Part shown: piece by piece, positions 24,733 through 32,886 of the stretch
Layout: the number at the start of each line of letters is the position of its first letter
How positions within the stretch are numbered: position 1 is the first letter of the stretch
Assembly: GCA_032907565.1 (NCBI GenBank)
Contig: JAJJPK010000135.1
Span: 1-46,752, forward strand
DNA length: 46,752 nucleotides
From: ZC4RG29 sp032907565
Lineage (GTDB): Bacteria > Bacteroidota > Bacteroidia > Cytophagales > Cyclobacteriaceae
Reading direction: 5' to 3'
Made by a program: the position numbers and the translations under genes
The notes under the pieces: generated by a model
Database searches by the model: none
What the model was told of the DNA's origin: nothing
The model's input: only the letters and a program-made list of their open reading frames with translations

Positions 24733-24927
24733 TCAGCTCTGCGCCTTTTGCCTTTGCTTCTCGCGATAGATGGCGCGGATCACTTCATTTCTGCGCCTTA
24801 CCGAAGGCTTTTCATAGGCGGTCCGGGAACGCAGTTCCTTGAGGACGCCCGTTTTTTCAAATTTCTTCTTAAAACGCTTCAGCGCCTTATCGATAGACTC
24901 ATTCTCTTTTACGTTAACTACGATCAT
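24733..24927 (-). CDS. rpsU: Small ribosomal subunit protein bS21
   Basis: The 64-residue basic protein reads 'MIVVNVKENESIDKALKRFK' and ends 'VIRAIYREKQRQKAQS', a full-length bS21. In Bacteroidia bS21, with bS18 and bS6, holds the anti-Shine-Dalgarno end of 16S rRNA out of reach, which explains the general lack of Shine-Dalgarno sites in the phylum. Here the 20 bases before the ATG contain no AGGAG-like sequence. The gene has a strong promoter and an adjacent terminator, and leads xerC and hpf. Confidence 0.96.
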   Translation of the reverse strand: MIVVNVKENESIDKALKRFKKKFEKTGVLKELRSRTAYEKPSVRRRNEVIRAIYREKQRQKAQS

Positions 24928-24952
24928 AATCCGCGTTTACTGTTAAGGGGTG

Positions 24953-24983
24953 CAAATATAGCTTTTTGGGGGAAAATCCCCAA
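24953..24983 (-). promoter_or_regulatory. Promoter of rpsU-xerC-hpf
   Basis: On the - strand TTG (24983-24981) and TATATTTG (24960-24953) are exactly 20 bases apart, a full match to the Bacteroidota TTG-N20-TAnnTTTG promoter. Transcription would start near 24946, giving a leader of about 20 bases. Confidence 0.8.
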
Positions 24984-25241
24984 TTTAGTAACTGGATTTT
25001 TGGATGTAGAGTTCCGCTGATCCATCGCGGACTCCCTCTTCGCTCTCACACTCACGCTCACACTCCAGGCACTGCCCCGATCCTCATTCTTGCCCTTGCG
25101 CGCGACCACCCTAACGCTCTTCCCCGGGGCTGCGCCCTGGGCTACCAACATTCCGCCCCGCTGGGGCGGCTACTACTTACCTCTTACTTCTTACCCTTGA
25201 CTTCTATTACTTAGCTCTCGCCCCCTCATTCTCTTCACCCT
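24984..25241. other. Non-coding stretch between rpsU and the acyl-CoA dehydrogenase gene
   Basis: No gene with a recognisable product fits here. The part 25050-25120 is C-rich with repeated CACTCACGCTCACACTC-like words. A twin hairpin at 25123-25169 is listed separately. The part 25170-25241 is a pyrimidine tract with repeated TACTTA/CTTACTTC words. On the - strand this is the 3' region of the acyl-CoA dehydrogenase gene. Confidence 0.6.
25123..25169. repeat. REP-like twin hairpin
   Basis: Two GC-rich hairpins stand 11 bases apart. The first pairs 25123-25130 with 25134-25141 (8 bp, one G-T wobble); the second pairs 25153-25159 with 25163-25169 (7 bp, perfect). The layout, with 'CTACCAACATT' between, resembles dispersed palindromic repeats in Bacteroidota intergenic DNA. 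Only one copy is in this window. Confidence 0.55.
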
Positions 25242-26408
25242 TTATTCCCCCTTTCCAATCACCGATCGCGCTATCACTATTTTCTGGATTTCCGAGGTTC
25301 CTTCGCCGATGGTGCACAGCTTGGCGTCGCGGTAATGTTTCTCGACGGGAAAGTCTTTAGTATAGCCGTAGCCTCCAAAGATCTGGACGGCTTCGTTGGC
25401 GACGGCGACTGCTGTTTCTGACGCATGTAGTTTGGCCATAGCCGACGCCATGGAAACGGGCTGCTCGCTATTCTTCAACCACGCTGCCCGAAGGGTAAGC
25501 AAGCGGGCTGCCTCGATGCGAGTTGCCATGTCTGCCAGTTTAAAGGAGATACCCTGAAAGGTGGCGATGGGCTTGTCGAACTGGTGCCGTTCCTTGGAGT
25601 AACGCAACGCCGCCTCAAACGCGCCGACCGCTATTCCGAGACTTAGTGCAGCGATGGATATCCTGCCGCCGTCGAGGATTTTCAGTGCCTGAATGAATCC
25701 CTCGCCCTCCTCACCCAACCTTTGCGAGCGATGCACGCGACAATCCTGGAAGATCATCTCGGCGGTTTCGGAAGCGCGCATGCCGAGCTTGTTTTCCTTT
25801 CTCCCCGCCAGAAATCCCGGTGTGCCGCGCTCCACAACAAAGGCGGTCATCCCGTGCGAGTCGCGTTTTTCGCCTGTCCTGGCGATGACCACGGCCACTT
25901 CGCCGCTGGTTCCATGGGTGATGAAATTTTTTGTCCCGTTAATGACGTAATGTTCGCCGTCGCGGACGGCCACGGTGTTCATATTCGCGGCGTCCGACCC
26001 GGTGTTGGGCTCGGTGAGTCCCCAGGCGCCGATCCACGCCCCCGATGCGAGCCTGGGGATGTATTTCTGCCGCACCTCTTCGCTGCCGAAGCTGAGGATA
26101 TGATTTGTACACAACGAGTTATGGGCGGCCATCGATAATCCTATGGAGCCATCGACCTTGGATATCGCTTCCAGGGCGGTGACGTACTCCAGATAGCCGA
26201 ATCCCGCCCCCCCGTATTGTTCGGGCACCAGCATCCCCATCAGTCCCAGTTCCCCCATTTTGCGAAAAAGGTCCCTGGGGAAGGTTTGCGTTTCGTCCCA
26301 TTCCATCATATATGGCGTGATCTCGCGCGCTGCAAAGTCGCGAATCATCTGCCGGATCATTACCTGGTCCTCGGTTTCAGCAAAGTCAATTGCCCTGGAT
26401 TTCTCCAT
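25242..26408 (-). CDS. Acyl-CoA dehydrogenase
   Basis: The 388-residue FAD enzyme follows the family order. It has an N-terminal helical domain, a middle beta domain with 'WGLTEPNTGSDAANMNT' and 'KNFITHGTSGE', and a C-terminal helical domain with 'RHQFDKPIATFQGISFKLAD' and 'QIFGGYGYTKDFPVEKHYRD'. The catalytic Glu is in 'IGEGTSEIQ' (about 368), the position used by short/medium and branched-chain enzymes. It oxidises acyl-CoA to enoyl-CoA and passes electrons to ETF. The ATG at 26408 starts 'MEKSRAIDF'; an upstream start at 26438 would add ten basic residues and is less likely. Chain length is not evident. Confidence 0.94.
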   Translation of the reverse strand: MEKSRAIDFAETEDQVMIRQMIRDFAAREITPYMMEWDETQTFPRDLFRKMGELGLMGMLVPEQYGGAGFGYLEYVTALEAISKVDGSIGLSMAAHNSLCTNHILSFGSEEVRQKYIPRLASGAWIGAWGLTEPNTGSDAANMNTVAVRDGEHYVINGTKNFITHGTSGEVAVVIARTGEKRDSHGMTAFVVERGTPGFLAGRKENKLGMRASETAEMIFQDCRVHRSQRLGEEGEGFIQALKILDGGRISIAALSLGIAVGAFEAALRYSKERHQFDKPIATFQGISFKLADMATRIEAARLLTLRAAWLKNSEQPVSMASAMAKLHASETAVAVANEAVQIFGGYGYTKDFPVEKHYRDAKLCTIGEGTSEIQKIVIARSVIGKGE

Positions 26409-26569
26409 AAATCGGCGTTTTTTCGCAAGGTCGGTCAAAAGCCCGGATTAGCCAAACGAATGTTAGGTGATGATAAAGATTGTCGGGAAAACAAGTTTTG
26501 GTCATGTCCGACACCAACCGAAACCTCTATTTTCGCAACGCAATTATTACGTCTAATAAAGTCTAGTAC

Positions 26570-27883
26570 ATGAAGATAGCTGTTGTTGGTACCGGTTATG
26601 TCGGGTTAGTGACCGGGACTTGTTTTGCCGAAACGGGTAATACGGTAACCTGCATTGACATCGACCGGGAAAAGGTGGAAAAACTCCGTCGCGGTCAGAT
26701 TACGATCTATGAGCCCGGGTTGGAACAGTTGTTCGAGCGAAATATCCGCCAGAACCGCTTGTCTTTTACCACGAGCCTTGAGGAAGGCATACAGGGCGCC
26801 CAGGTGATATTCCTCGCCCTTCCGACGCCTCCCGGCGAGGACGGCTCGGCGGATCTCAAATACATACTCAAGGTGGCCGATGATCTTGGCCCTCTCCTGA
26901 CCGACTATACTGTGATTGTTGACAAAAGCACCGTGCCGGTGGGGACAGCCGAGAAGGTCAGAGCCCGGATAGCAGCAAATACCAAAGTTGATTTTGACGT
27001 TGTCTCCAACCCTGAATTTTTGCGGGAGGGCGTCGCGGTCGACGATTTTATGAAACCGGACCGGGTTGTGGTCGGAACCGCCTCACCACGTGCCCGCAAG
27101 ATCATGGAAATTTTGTATGGTCCCCTTGTCCGTCAGGGCAACCCGATCATCTTCATGGATGAACGCTCTGCGGAATTGACAAAATATGCGGCCAACTCCT
27201 TCCTGGCCACCAAGATCACATTCATGAATGAAGTCGCGAATTTGTGCGAGCTGCTGGGTGCGGACGTGGATTCGGTGCGGAGAGGCGTGGGCACAGACAG
27301 CCGCATTGGCAAGCGGTTCCTGTTCCCGGGTATCGGGTACGGCGGAAGCTGTTTCCCTAAAGATGTTCAGGCGCTTGCAAAGGCATCTGAGGAGGCAGCT
27401 TATGATTTCAGAATCCTCAAGGCTGTCATGGCTGTGAACGAAGGCCAAAAGACACGGCTTATCCCCGCTATGCGAAAGTACTTTGGTGGGAGCCTGGCGG
27501 GAAAAAACATTACCGTTTGGGGTCTGGCTTTCAAACCGCACACCGACGATATACGGGAAGCGCCTGCGCTTTACAATATCGAAACGCTCCTGAAAGAGGG
27601 CGCGACCGTCCGCGCGCATGATCCGGAGGCCATGGAGAATGTGAAGAAGGTCATTGGCGACCGAATCGCTTACTTCGACGATCCCTATGAAGCAGCGAAG
27701 GGTGCAGACGCAATCCTGATTGCCACAGAGTGGCCGGAATTTAGAACGCCCGACTTTGACCGGTTGTCGTCACTCGTAAAAAATAAGGTGATATTTGATG
27801 GCAGAAACCTGTATGATCTCTCGCTGATGCGAGATCTCGGATTCACCTATTACAGCATTGGAAGGGAGGTGATCAATGGCTAA
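26570..27883 (+). CDS. ugd: UDP-glucose 6-dehydrogenase
   Basis: The 437-residue enzyme has the NAD-binding 'MKIAVVGTGYVGLVTGTCFA', the conserved 'STVPVGTAEKVR' and 'SNPEFLREG', and the catalytic Cys in 'GIGYGGSCFPKDVQAL' (about 260). It oxidises UDP-glucose twice to UDP-glucuronate. It overlaps the next gene, a UDP-glucuronate decarboxylase, by eight bases, so the product is likely passed on to UDP-xylose for polysaccharide. Length and motifs are normal. Confidence 0.96.
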   Translation: MKIAVVGTGYVGLVTGTCFAETGNTVTCIDIDREKVEKLRRGQITIYEPGLEQLFERNIRQNRLSFTTSLEEGIQGAQVIFLALPTPPGEDGSADLKYILKVADDLGPLLTDYTVIVDKSTVPVGTAEKVRARIAANTKVDFDVVSNPEFLREGVAVDDFMKPDRVVVGTASPRARKIMEILYGPLVRQGNPIIFMDERSAELTKYAANSFLATKITFMNEVANLCELLGADVDSVRRGVGTDSRIGKRFLFPGIGYGGSCFPKDVQALAKASEEAAYDFRILKAVMAVNEGQKTRLIPAMRKYFGGSLAGKNITVWGLAFKPHTDDIREAPALYNIETLLKEGATVRAHDPEAMENVKKVIGDRIAYFDDPYEAAKGADAILIATEWPEFRTPDFDRLSSLVKNKVIFDGRNLYDLSLMRDLGFTYYSIGREVING

Positions 27884-28868
27884 GAAGAAACGCGTCCTCA
27901 TTACAGGTGGTGCCGGTTTTATCGGCTCCCATCTTTGCGACCGCTTCCTTCGGGAAGGGTTTCAGGTCGTCGCTATGGACAATCTCATCACCGGCGACCT
28001 GCGCAACATCGAGCACCTTTTCCGCGAGCCGGATTTTGAGTTCTATCACCACGATGTATCAAAATTTGTCCACGTTCCCGGAGATCTGCACTATATCCTT
28101 CATTTTGCTTCGCCGGCCAGTCCGATTGATTACCTGAAGATACCGATCCAAACGCTGAAGGTGGGATCGCTGGGCACGCACAATCTGCTCGGCCTCGCGC
28201 GCGCCAAGCAGGCACGCATACTGGTGGCGTCCACATCTGAGGTGTACGGCGACCCCCTGATCCATCCCCAGCCGGAATCGTACTACGGAAACGTAAACCC
28301 TATTGGCCCCCGCGGTGTGTACGATGAAGCCAAGCGCTTTCAGGAGGCCATTACCATGGCGTATCATACATACCACAATCTGGAGACACGTATTGTGAGG
28401 ATCTTCAACACTTACGGACCCCGTATGCGCCTGAATGACGGCAGGGTACTGCCAGCATTCATTGGCCAGGCGTTGCGCGGTGAAGACCTCACCGTATTCG
28501 GCGACGGATCGCAGACCCGGTCATTCTGTTATATTGACGATCAGGTTGAAGGCATCTTCCGCTTGCTTATGTCCGACTACTCCCATCCGGTGAACATCGG
28601 TAACCCTGACGAAATCACAATTTTGGAGTTTGCTGAAGAGATCATTAAGCTTACGGGCACTAAGCAGAAGATTGTTTACAAACCACTTCCGGCCGATGAT
28701 CCCAAGCAACGTCAACCGGACATCACGAAAGCCCGCGAAATATTGGGATGGGAACCGAAAGTAAGCCGCAAGGATGGATTGAGAATTACGTACGAATATT
28801 TCAAATCACTACCCGAGGAGACACTGCATCAACGTGAACACAAAAACTTCGACCAGTACATCAGGTAA
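27876..28868 (+). CDS. UDP-glucuronate decarboxylase (UDP-xylose synthase), SDR family
   Basis: The 330-residue protein has the extended-SDR NAD motif 'ITGGAGFIGSHLCDRFL', the active-site Tyr and Lys in 'YDEAKRFQEA' (about 148-152), and UXS-specific 'HFASPASPIDY', 'RIFNTYGPRM' and 'GSQTRSFCYIDDQVEG'. The reaction converts UDP-glucuronate to UDP-xylose and CO2 through a 4-keto intermediate. It overlaps ugd at its start and rfbB at its end (35 bases), a translationally coupled set. Confidence 0.93.
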   Translation: MAKKKRVLITGGAGFIGSHLCDRFLREGFQVVAMDNLITGDLRNIEHLFREPDFEFYHHDVSKFVHVPGDLHYILHFASPASPIDYLKIPIQTLKVGSLGTHNLLGLARAKQARILVASTSEVYGDPLIHPQPESYYGNVNPIGPRGVYDEAKRFQEAITMAYHTYHNLETRIVRIFNTYGPRMRLNDGRVLPAFIGQALRGEDLTVFGDGSQTRSFCYIDDQVEGIFRLLMSDYSHPVNIGNPDEITILEFAEEIIKLTGTKQKIVYKPLPADDPKQRQPDITKAREILGWEPKVSRKDGLRITYEYFKSLPEETLHQREHKNFDQYIR

Positions 28869-29931
28869 CGATTCCCCACGACGAAGAATACTGATCACCG
28901 GCGGAGCCGGATTCATCGGATCGCACGTCATCCGACGGTTTGTCAGACGTTACCCATCGTATACTGTCGTCAATCTCGACAAGCTTACGTACGCCGGCAA
29001 TCTCGAGAACTTGCGCGACCTGGAGAAGCATCCCAATTACCATTTTGAAAAAGGCGATATCCTCAATGTGCAATTCCTCGCGGAGGTATTTAAGCGCTAT
29101 GAGATCGACGGTGTAATACACCTCGCCGCCGAATCGCACGTCGACCGGTCCCTCCACAATCCCTCCGAGTTCGCTATCACGAACGTAATCGGAACTATCC
29201 GGCTGCTCAACGCGGCGCTCGCTGCATGGGACGGTGCATTCGAGGGCAAAAAGTTCTATCACATCTCGACCGATGAAGTGTATGGCAGCGCGGCACCCGG
29301 AACTTATTTCACGGAAACGACACCCATTGATCCTCGTTCACCGTACTCTGCTTCCAAGGCCAGCAGCGATCACTTCGTTACCGCCTTCAACAACAGTTAC
29401 GGCTTACCGACCATCATAAGCCGGTGTTCCAATAACTACGGACCGTACCAGTTCCCCGAAAAGCTCATTCCCCTGATGATAAACAATATTCGCCAACGAA
29501 AGCCGCTGCCCGTATACGGTGAGGGCGAAAACATCAGGGACTGGCTGTACGTCGAAGATCACGCCCACGCCATCGACCAGATTTTTCACAAAGGTGAGAA
29601 CGGCGCCGTGTACAACATCGGCGGCAATAATGAGTGGAAGAATATCGATCTGGTACGGCTGCTCTGCCGCATAATGGACCAAAAGCTGGGCCGTGAAGAG
29701 GGTGAATCGTCCAAACTGATCACATTTGTTAAGGATCGGCCGGGACATGACCTTCGCTATGCCATAGACGCTTCGAAAGTTATCAGCGAAACGGGATGGC
29801 GGCCGGAGACGACCTTCGACGTGGGGCTGGAGAAAACGGTGGACTGGTACCTGGCCAACGACGACTGGCTAAATCGGGTCACATCGGGCGAGTACCTTCG
29901 CTATTACGACGAGATGTACGGCAATCGCTGA
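28834..29931 (+). CDS. rfbB: dTDP-glucose 4,6-dehydratase
   Basis: The 365-residue SDR enzyme has 'ITGGAGFIGSHVIRRFV' (about 20), 'HLAAESHVDRS', the Thr-Asp-Glu catalytic set in 'ISTDEVYGS', Tyr and Lys in 'PYSASKASSDH' (about 170-174) and 'RCSNNYGPYQFPEKLIPLMI'. It forms dTDP-4-keto-6-deoxyglucose, the precursor of rhamnose and other deoxysugars. The start is a GTG inside the end of the upstream gene. The first 16 residues are Ser/Thr-rich and not part of the fold, so a later start cannot be excluded. No rfbA, rfbC or rfbD is in the window. Confidence 0.94.
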   Translation: MNTKTSTSTSGNDSPRRRILITGGAGFIGSHVIRRFVRRYPSYTVVNLDKLTYAGNLENLRDLEKHPNYHFEKGDILNVQFLAEVFKRYEIDGVIHLAAESHVDRSLHNPSEFAITNVIGTIRLLNAALAAWDGAFEGKKFYHISTDEVYGSAAPGTYFTETTPIDPRSPYSASKASSDHFVTAFNNSYGLPTIISRCSNNYGPYQFPEKLIPLMINNIRQRKPLPVYGEGENIRDWLYVEDHAHAIDQIFHKGENGAVYNIGGNNEWKNIDLVRLLCRIMDQKLGREEGESSKLITFVKDRPGHDLRYAIDASKVISETGWRPETTFDVGLEKTVDWYLANDDWLNRVTSGEYLRYYDEMYGNR

Positions 29932-29934
29932 TTG

Positions 29935-30939
29935 CTACACGCCGGAGCGCTCCTCGTAGAGTACCTGTAGCACCGTTCTTCCAACTGCTTCCAGGGTTTC
30001 CTTGCTGATGAGATCCATATTGTCGTCCTGGGTATGCCAGAAGGCTCCGAATGACCCCAGGATGGGATCATAATTCACGATATCGATCATCGGTATCCGA
30101 CCTATCTCTGTCACGAACTTGTGATCATCCACGATCTCAGATTGGACTTCATTGGGGAAGAAGCGACCATATCCCAGCCGGTGCGCCGTATTCCAGACTT
30201 TGTCGACAATGCTTGGGGCATATCGCACGGAAAGCTCTTCGCGGAAAAAACGGGCGTCCTTGGCCCCGACCATATCCAGCAAAATGCCATAATAGGCCGA
30301 ATAACCCGGTTTGTGCTTATTCTTTGCCCAATGCTGTGATCCCAGGCAATACCAGCTTTGGAGGCCGGCCGGAGGCATGCGGCGTTCGTGATCCCTTTCC
30401 CCCCAGTCTTCACCGTCGAACAAAATGATATCGAGGCCCACTTCCGGGGCTTGGGGTGCAGTGCTGAGAACCCGCGCGATTTCCATGAGAACGCCCACCC
30501 CGCTCGCGCCGTCATTGGCCCCGTCCATCGGGCCGTTCGGATTGTTCTTGTCCTTGTCGGCAAAGGGCCTCGTGTCCCAATGGGCGGCAAACAAAAGCCG
30601 CCGCTGCTTTTCCGGGTAAAAGGAGGCAATAATGTTTTTCAGCCGCACACGCGTATTGTCGTACATGGTCTGGTCGAACTCCTGGACGGTAACGATTGCC
30701 CCCCATTCAGAAAGGCGGCGGACAAGGTATTCGGCAGTACGTTCGTGGGCAGGCGTCCCGGGAACCCGCGGGCCAAAGGCTACTTGCTTTTCCACGAAGA
30801 AATAGGCGCTGTCGGCATTGAAGGCAGGAACTTCGATTCGTACCTGTCCGTTATCTTCTTCAACCTGTGGCTGTTTCCGGCTTTTTTGGCAGGAGAGGAG
30901 CGCAATCAGGAAAAAAATGGGAAAAATTCGTCCCTGCAT
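29935..30939 (-). CDS. M28-family zinc peptidase lipoprotein (glutaminyl cyclase-like)
   Basis: The 334-residue product has a lipobox ending LLSC (Cys about 17). The M28 domain shows Zn ligands in 'FAAHWDTRPFAD' (His about 119), 'MDGANDGASGVG' (Asp), 'LFDGEDWGERD' (Glu, about 174), 'VDDHKFV' and the final 'FWHTQDD' (His). Relatives are aminopeptidases or glutaminyl-peptide cyclases; the 'HWDTRP' and 'DGEDWG' contexts fit the cyclase-like subgroup. The chosen ATG at 30939 directly precedes the signal; ten more in-frame residues upstream would be polar. It is divergent from rimP. Confidence 0.9.
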   Translation of the reverse strand: MQGRIFPIFFLIALLSCQKSRKQPQVEEDNGQVRIEVPAFNADSAYFFVEKQVAFGPRVPGTPAHERTAEYLVRRLSEWGAIVTVQEFDQTMYDNTRVRLKNIIASFYPEKQRRLLFAAHWDTRPFADKDKNNPNGPMDGANDGASGVGVLMEIARVLSTAPQAPEVGLDIILFDGEDWGERDHERRMPPAGLQSWYCLGSQHWAKNKHKPGYSAYYGILLDMVGAKDARFFREELSVRYAPSIVDKVWNTAHRLGYGRFFPNEVQSEIVDDHKFVTEIGRIPMIDIVNYDPILGSFGAFWHTQDDNMDLISKETLEAVGRTVLQVLYEERSGV

Positions 30940-30973
30940 ACGGTGGTTCAGAACGTCCAAATAACACAATATT

Positions 30974-31004
30974 TTGTGATATAATTAAAAATCGACTAAT
31001 TTTG
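30974..31004 (+). promoter_or_regulatory. Promoter of rimP-nusA-infB
   Basis: TTG at 30974-30976 and TAATTTTG at 30997-31004 are exactly 20 bases apart, a full match to the Bacteroidota consensus. Transcription would start near 31011, leaving a leader of about 60 bases that holds a strong hairpin. Confidence 0.8.
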
Positions 31005-31029
31005 AAGCCGCTTCTACTAAGTCATTATT

Positions 31030-31057
31030 GAGGGGACGATAAGTCCCCTCTTTGTTT
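31030..31057 (+). promoter_or_regulatory. Leader hairpin, possible attenuator, upstream of rimP
   Basis: A perfect 8-bp stem pairs 31030-31037 with 31043-31050 around a GATAA loop and is followed by TTTGTTT. It begins about 20 bases after the predicted transcription start and ends 20 bases before the rimP ATG. Its terminator-like form, upstream of the operon that encodes NusA, suggests attenuation or autoregulation. Confidence 0.6.
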
Positions 31058-31070
31058 ATGGGGTTTGTTT

Positions 31071-31538
31071 ATGGTTCCGGTAGAGGAAATCAGGCGACTC
31101 GCGGAATCCTCCCTGGAGGATGACAGCCAGTTCCTTGTCGACGTAAAGTTGACTTCGGGGAAGGGGCCGTCGTCGAGGTTGCTGGTGATAGTAGATGGCG
31201 ATAATGGAGTGAGCATTGACTCATGCGCGGCTATCAGCCGGAAGCTTTCGAAGGCGCTGGATGATGCGGGACTGCTGGAAAAGCAGTATGTATTGGAAGT
31301 GTCTTCGCCCGGGCTCGATCAACCCCTGAAAGGAGAGCGTCAGTACAGAAAGAACGTGGGGCGGCGTCTGCGTGTAACCACCGATGGTAAAATTGAAGAG
31401 GGCCTGCTGGAACGCGTAACCCCTGAGGGTATCCTGCTTTCGGGTTCCACGGGAAAAGGAAGGAAAGCGGAGGCATGGAGCAGGGAGATTCCCTTTTCAG
31501 AGATCAGGAAGGCAATAGTATTGATTTCATTCAAATAA
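31071..31538 (+). CDS. rimP: Ribosome maturation factor RimP
   Basis: The 155-residue protein has the RimP N-terminal domain ('VPVEEIRRLAESSLEDDSQF', 'VIVDGDNGVSIDSCAAISRK') with the signature 'YVLEVSSPGLDQPLKGERQY', then an SH3-like C-terminal domain. RimP assists late 30S assembly. A TTG six bases upstream is in frame, but the ATG is preferred. It heads the classic rimP-nusA-infB operon. Confidence 0.95.
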   Translation: MVPVEEIRRLAESSLEDDSQFLVDVKLTSGKGPSSRLLVIVDGDNGVSIDSCAAISRKLSKALDDAGLLEKQYVLEVSSPGLDQPLKGERQYRKNVGRRLRVTTDGKIEEGLLERVTPEGILLSGSTGKGRKAEAWSREIPFSEIRKAIVLISFK

Positions 31539-31562
31539 AAAGGAGTTTAATTGAAAACTGCT

Positions 31563-32813
31563 ATGAGTACCATAAGCGCAAGTACGCTCATTGAGTCGTT
31601 TGCGGAGTTTGCACGGCAGAAGAATATTGATCGTCCAACGATGATCCGCATTCTGGAGGACGTGTTTCGGAACATGATCCGGAAGAAATACGGTACGGAT
31701 GACAACTTCGATATCATTATCAACGCCGACAAAGGCGATCTTGAGATCTGGAGGTTCCGGGAGATTGTTGACGATGATTCGGAAGATATTTGGGACCACG
31801 ACAAGATCAGCCTGTCGGAAGCCAAAGCTATTGAGGAAGATTTCGAGATTGGCGAGGAAGTCGCGGAAGAGATCTTCCTGGAAGATTTCGGACGTCGCGC
31901 GGTGACTACAGCGCGACAAACGCTGCTTCAAAAAGTAAAAGACCTCGAAAAAGACATTCTCTTTCAAAAATATAAGGACCTGGTCGGTGAGATCATCACC
32001 GGCGAAGTGTACCAGGTGCTGAGTAAGGAAGTGCTGCTGATCGATGCGGAGGGCAATGAGATCTCTATTCCGCGCAGCGAGCAGATTCCTAAAGACCGCT
32101 ATCGCAAGGGAGATAGCGTACGGGCGATCGTGCACAAGGTGGAAATGGTGAACGGCAATCCGAAAATCATCCTCTCGCGTACCTCGCCGGTATTCCTGGA
32201 GCGCTTATTTGAGCAGGAAGTTCCTGAAGTGTACGACGGGCTCATTACAATCAAAAAAGTGGTACGTGAACCGGGCGAACGCGCGAAAGTTGCGGTCGAA
32301 TCGTATGATGATCGGATCGATCCTGTAGGCGCTTGTGTTGGTATGAAGGGATCACGCATTCACGCGATAGTACGTGAACTCCAAAATGAAAATATCGATG
32401 TAATCAACTACACCGATAACCTGGAGTTGTACATCCAGCGTGCCCTCAGCCCGGCCAAGATCTCCTCGATCAAGATCGATAAAGAGGCTGGCCGCGTGTC
32501 GGTATACCTCAAACCCGACCAGGTTTCCCTGGCGATCGGAAAGGGCGGATTGAATATTAAACTTGCAAGCCGACTTGTGGGTTATGAAATAGATGTCTTC
32601 CGCGAAATCGACGGACAGGAAGACGAAGACGTGGATCTGGATGAATTCGCGGATGAAATCGAAGGTTGGGTGATCGACGAACTGAAACGCATCGGTCTTG
32701 ACACCGCCAAGAGTGTCTTGGCGTTGTCGGCCGAAGAACTGGTCCGGCGCACCGACCTCGAGGAAGAAACGGTTGAGCACGTGCTTGCCGTTCTTCGAAA
32801 GGAATTTGAATAA
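31563..32813 (+). CDS. nusA: Transcription termination/antitermination factor NusA
   Basis: The 416-residue protein has the NusA N-terminal RNA-polymerase-binding domain ('RPTMIRILEDVFRNMIRKKY'), an S1 domain (about 130-205, 'LVGEIITGEVYQVLSKEVLL'), two KH domains ('GACVGMKGSRIHAIVREL' and 'SLAIGKGGLNIKLASRL'), and a short C-terminal Asp/Glu-rich tail with a helix-hairpin-helix-like end. It modulates pausing and termination. An in-frame TTG at 31551 has AGGAG five bases before it, so translation could start there. I prefer the ATG because homology begins at 'STISASTLIESFAEFA'. Confidence 0.96.
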   Translation: MSTISASTLIESFAEFARQKNIDRPTMIRILEDVFRNMIRKKYGTDDNFDIIINADKGDLEIWRFREIVDDDSEDIWDHDKISLSEAKAIEEDFEIGEEVAEEIFLEDFGRRAVTTARQTLLQKVKDLEKDILFQKYKDLVGEIITGEVYQVLSKEVLLIDAEGNEISIPRSEQIPKDRYRKGDSVRAIVHKVEMVNGNPKIILSRTSPVFLERLFEQEVPEVYDGLITIKKVVREPGERAKVAVESYDDRIDPVGACVGMKGSRIHAIVRELQNENIDVINYTDNLELYIQRALSPAKISSIKIDKEAGRVSVYLKPDQVSLAIGKGGLNIKLASRLVGYEIDVFREIDGQEDEDVDLDEFADEIEGWVIDELKRIGLDTAKSVLALSAEELVRRTDLEEETVEHVLAVLRKEFE

Positions 32814-32886
32814 GGCCGTTCACCGGGAGCATTCAAAATGGGTGCGCGCCGGGAGTTAATCGGCAAAAAAGAGCAATATTTGAAAT

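Noticed and set aside
31541..31551. AGGAG and TTG as the nusA start
   Set aside because: The spacing is good, but Shine-Dalgarno use is rare in this phylum and homology begins after the ATG at 31563. Kept as an alternative only.
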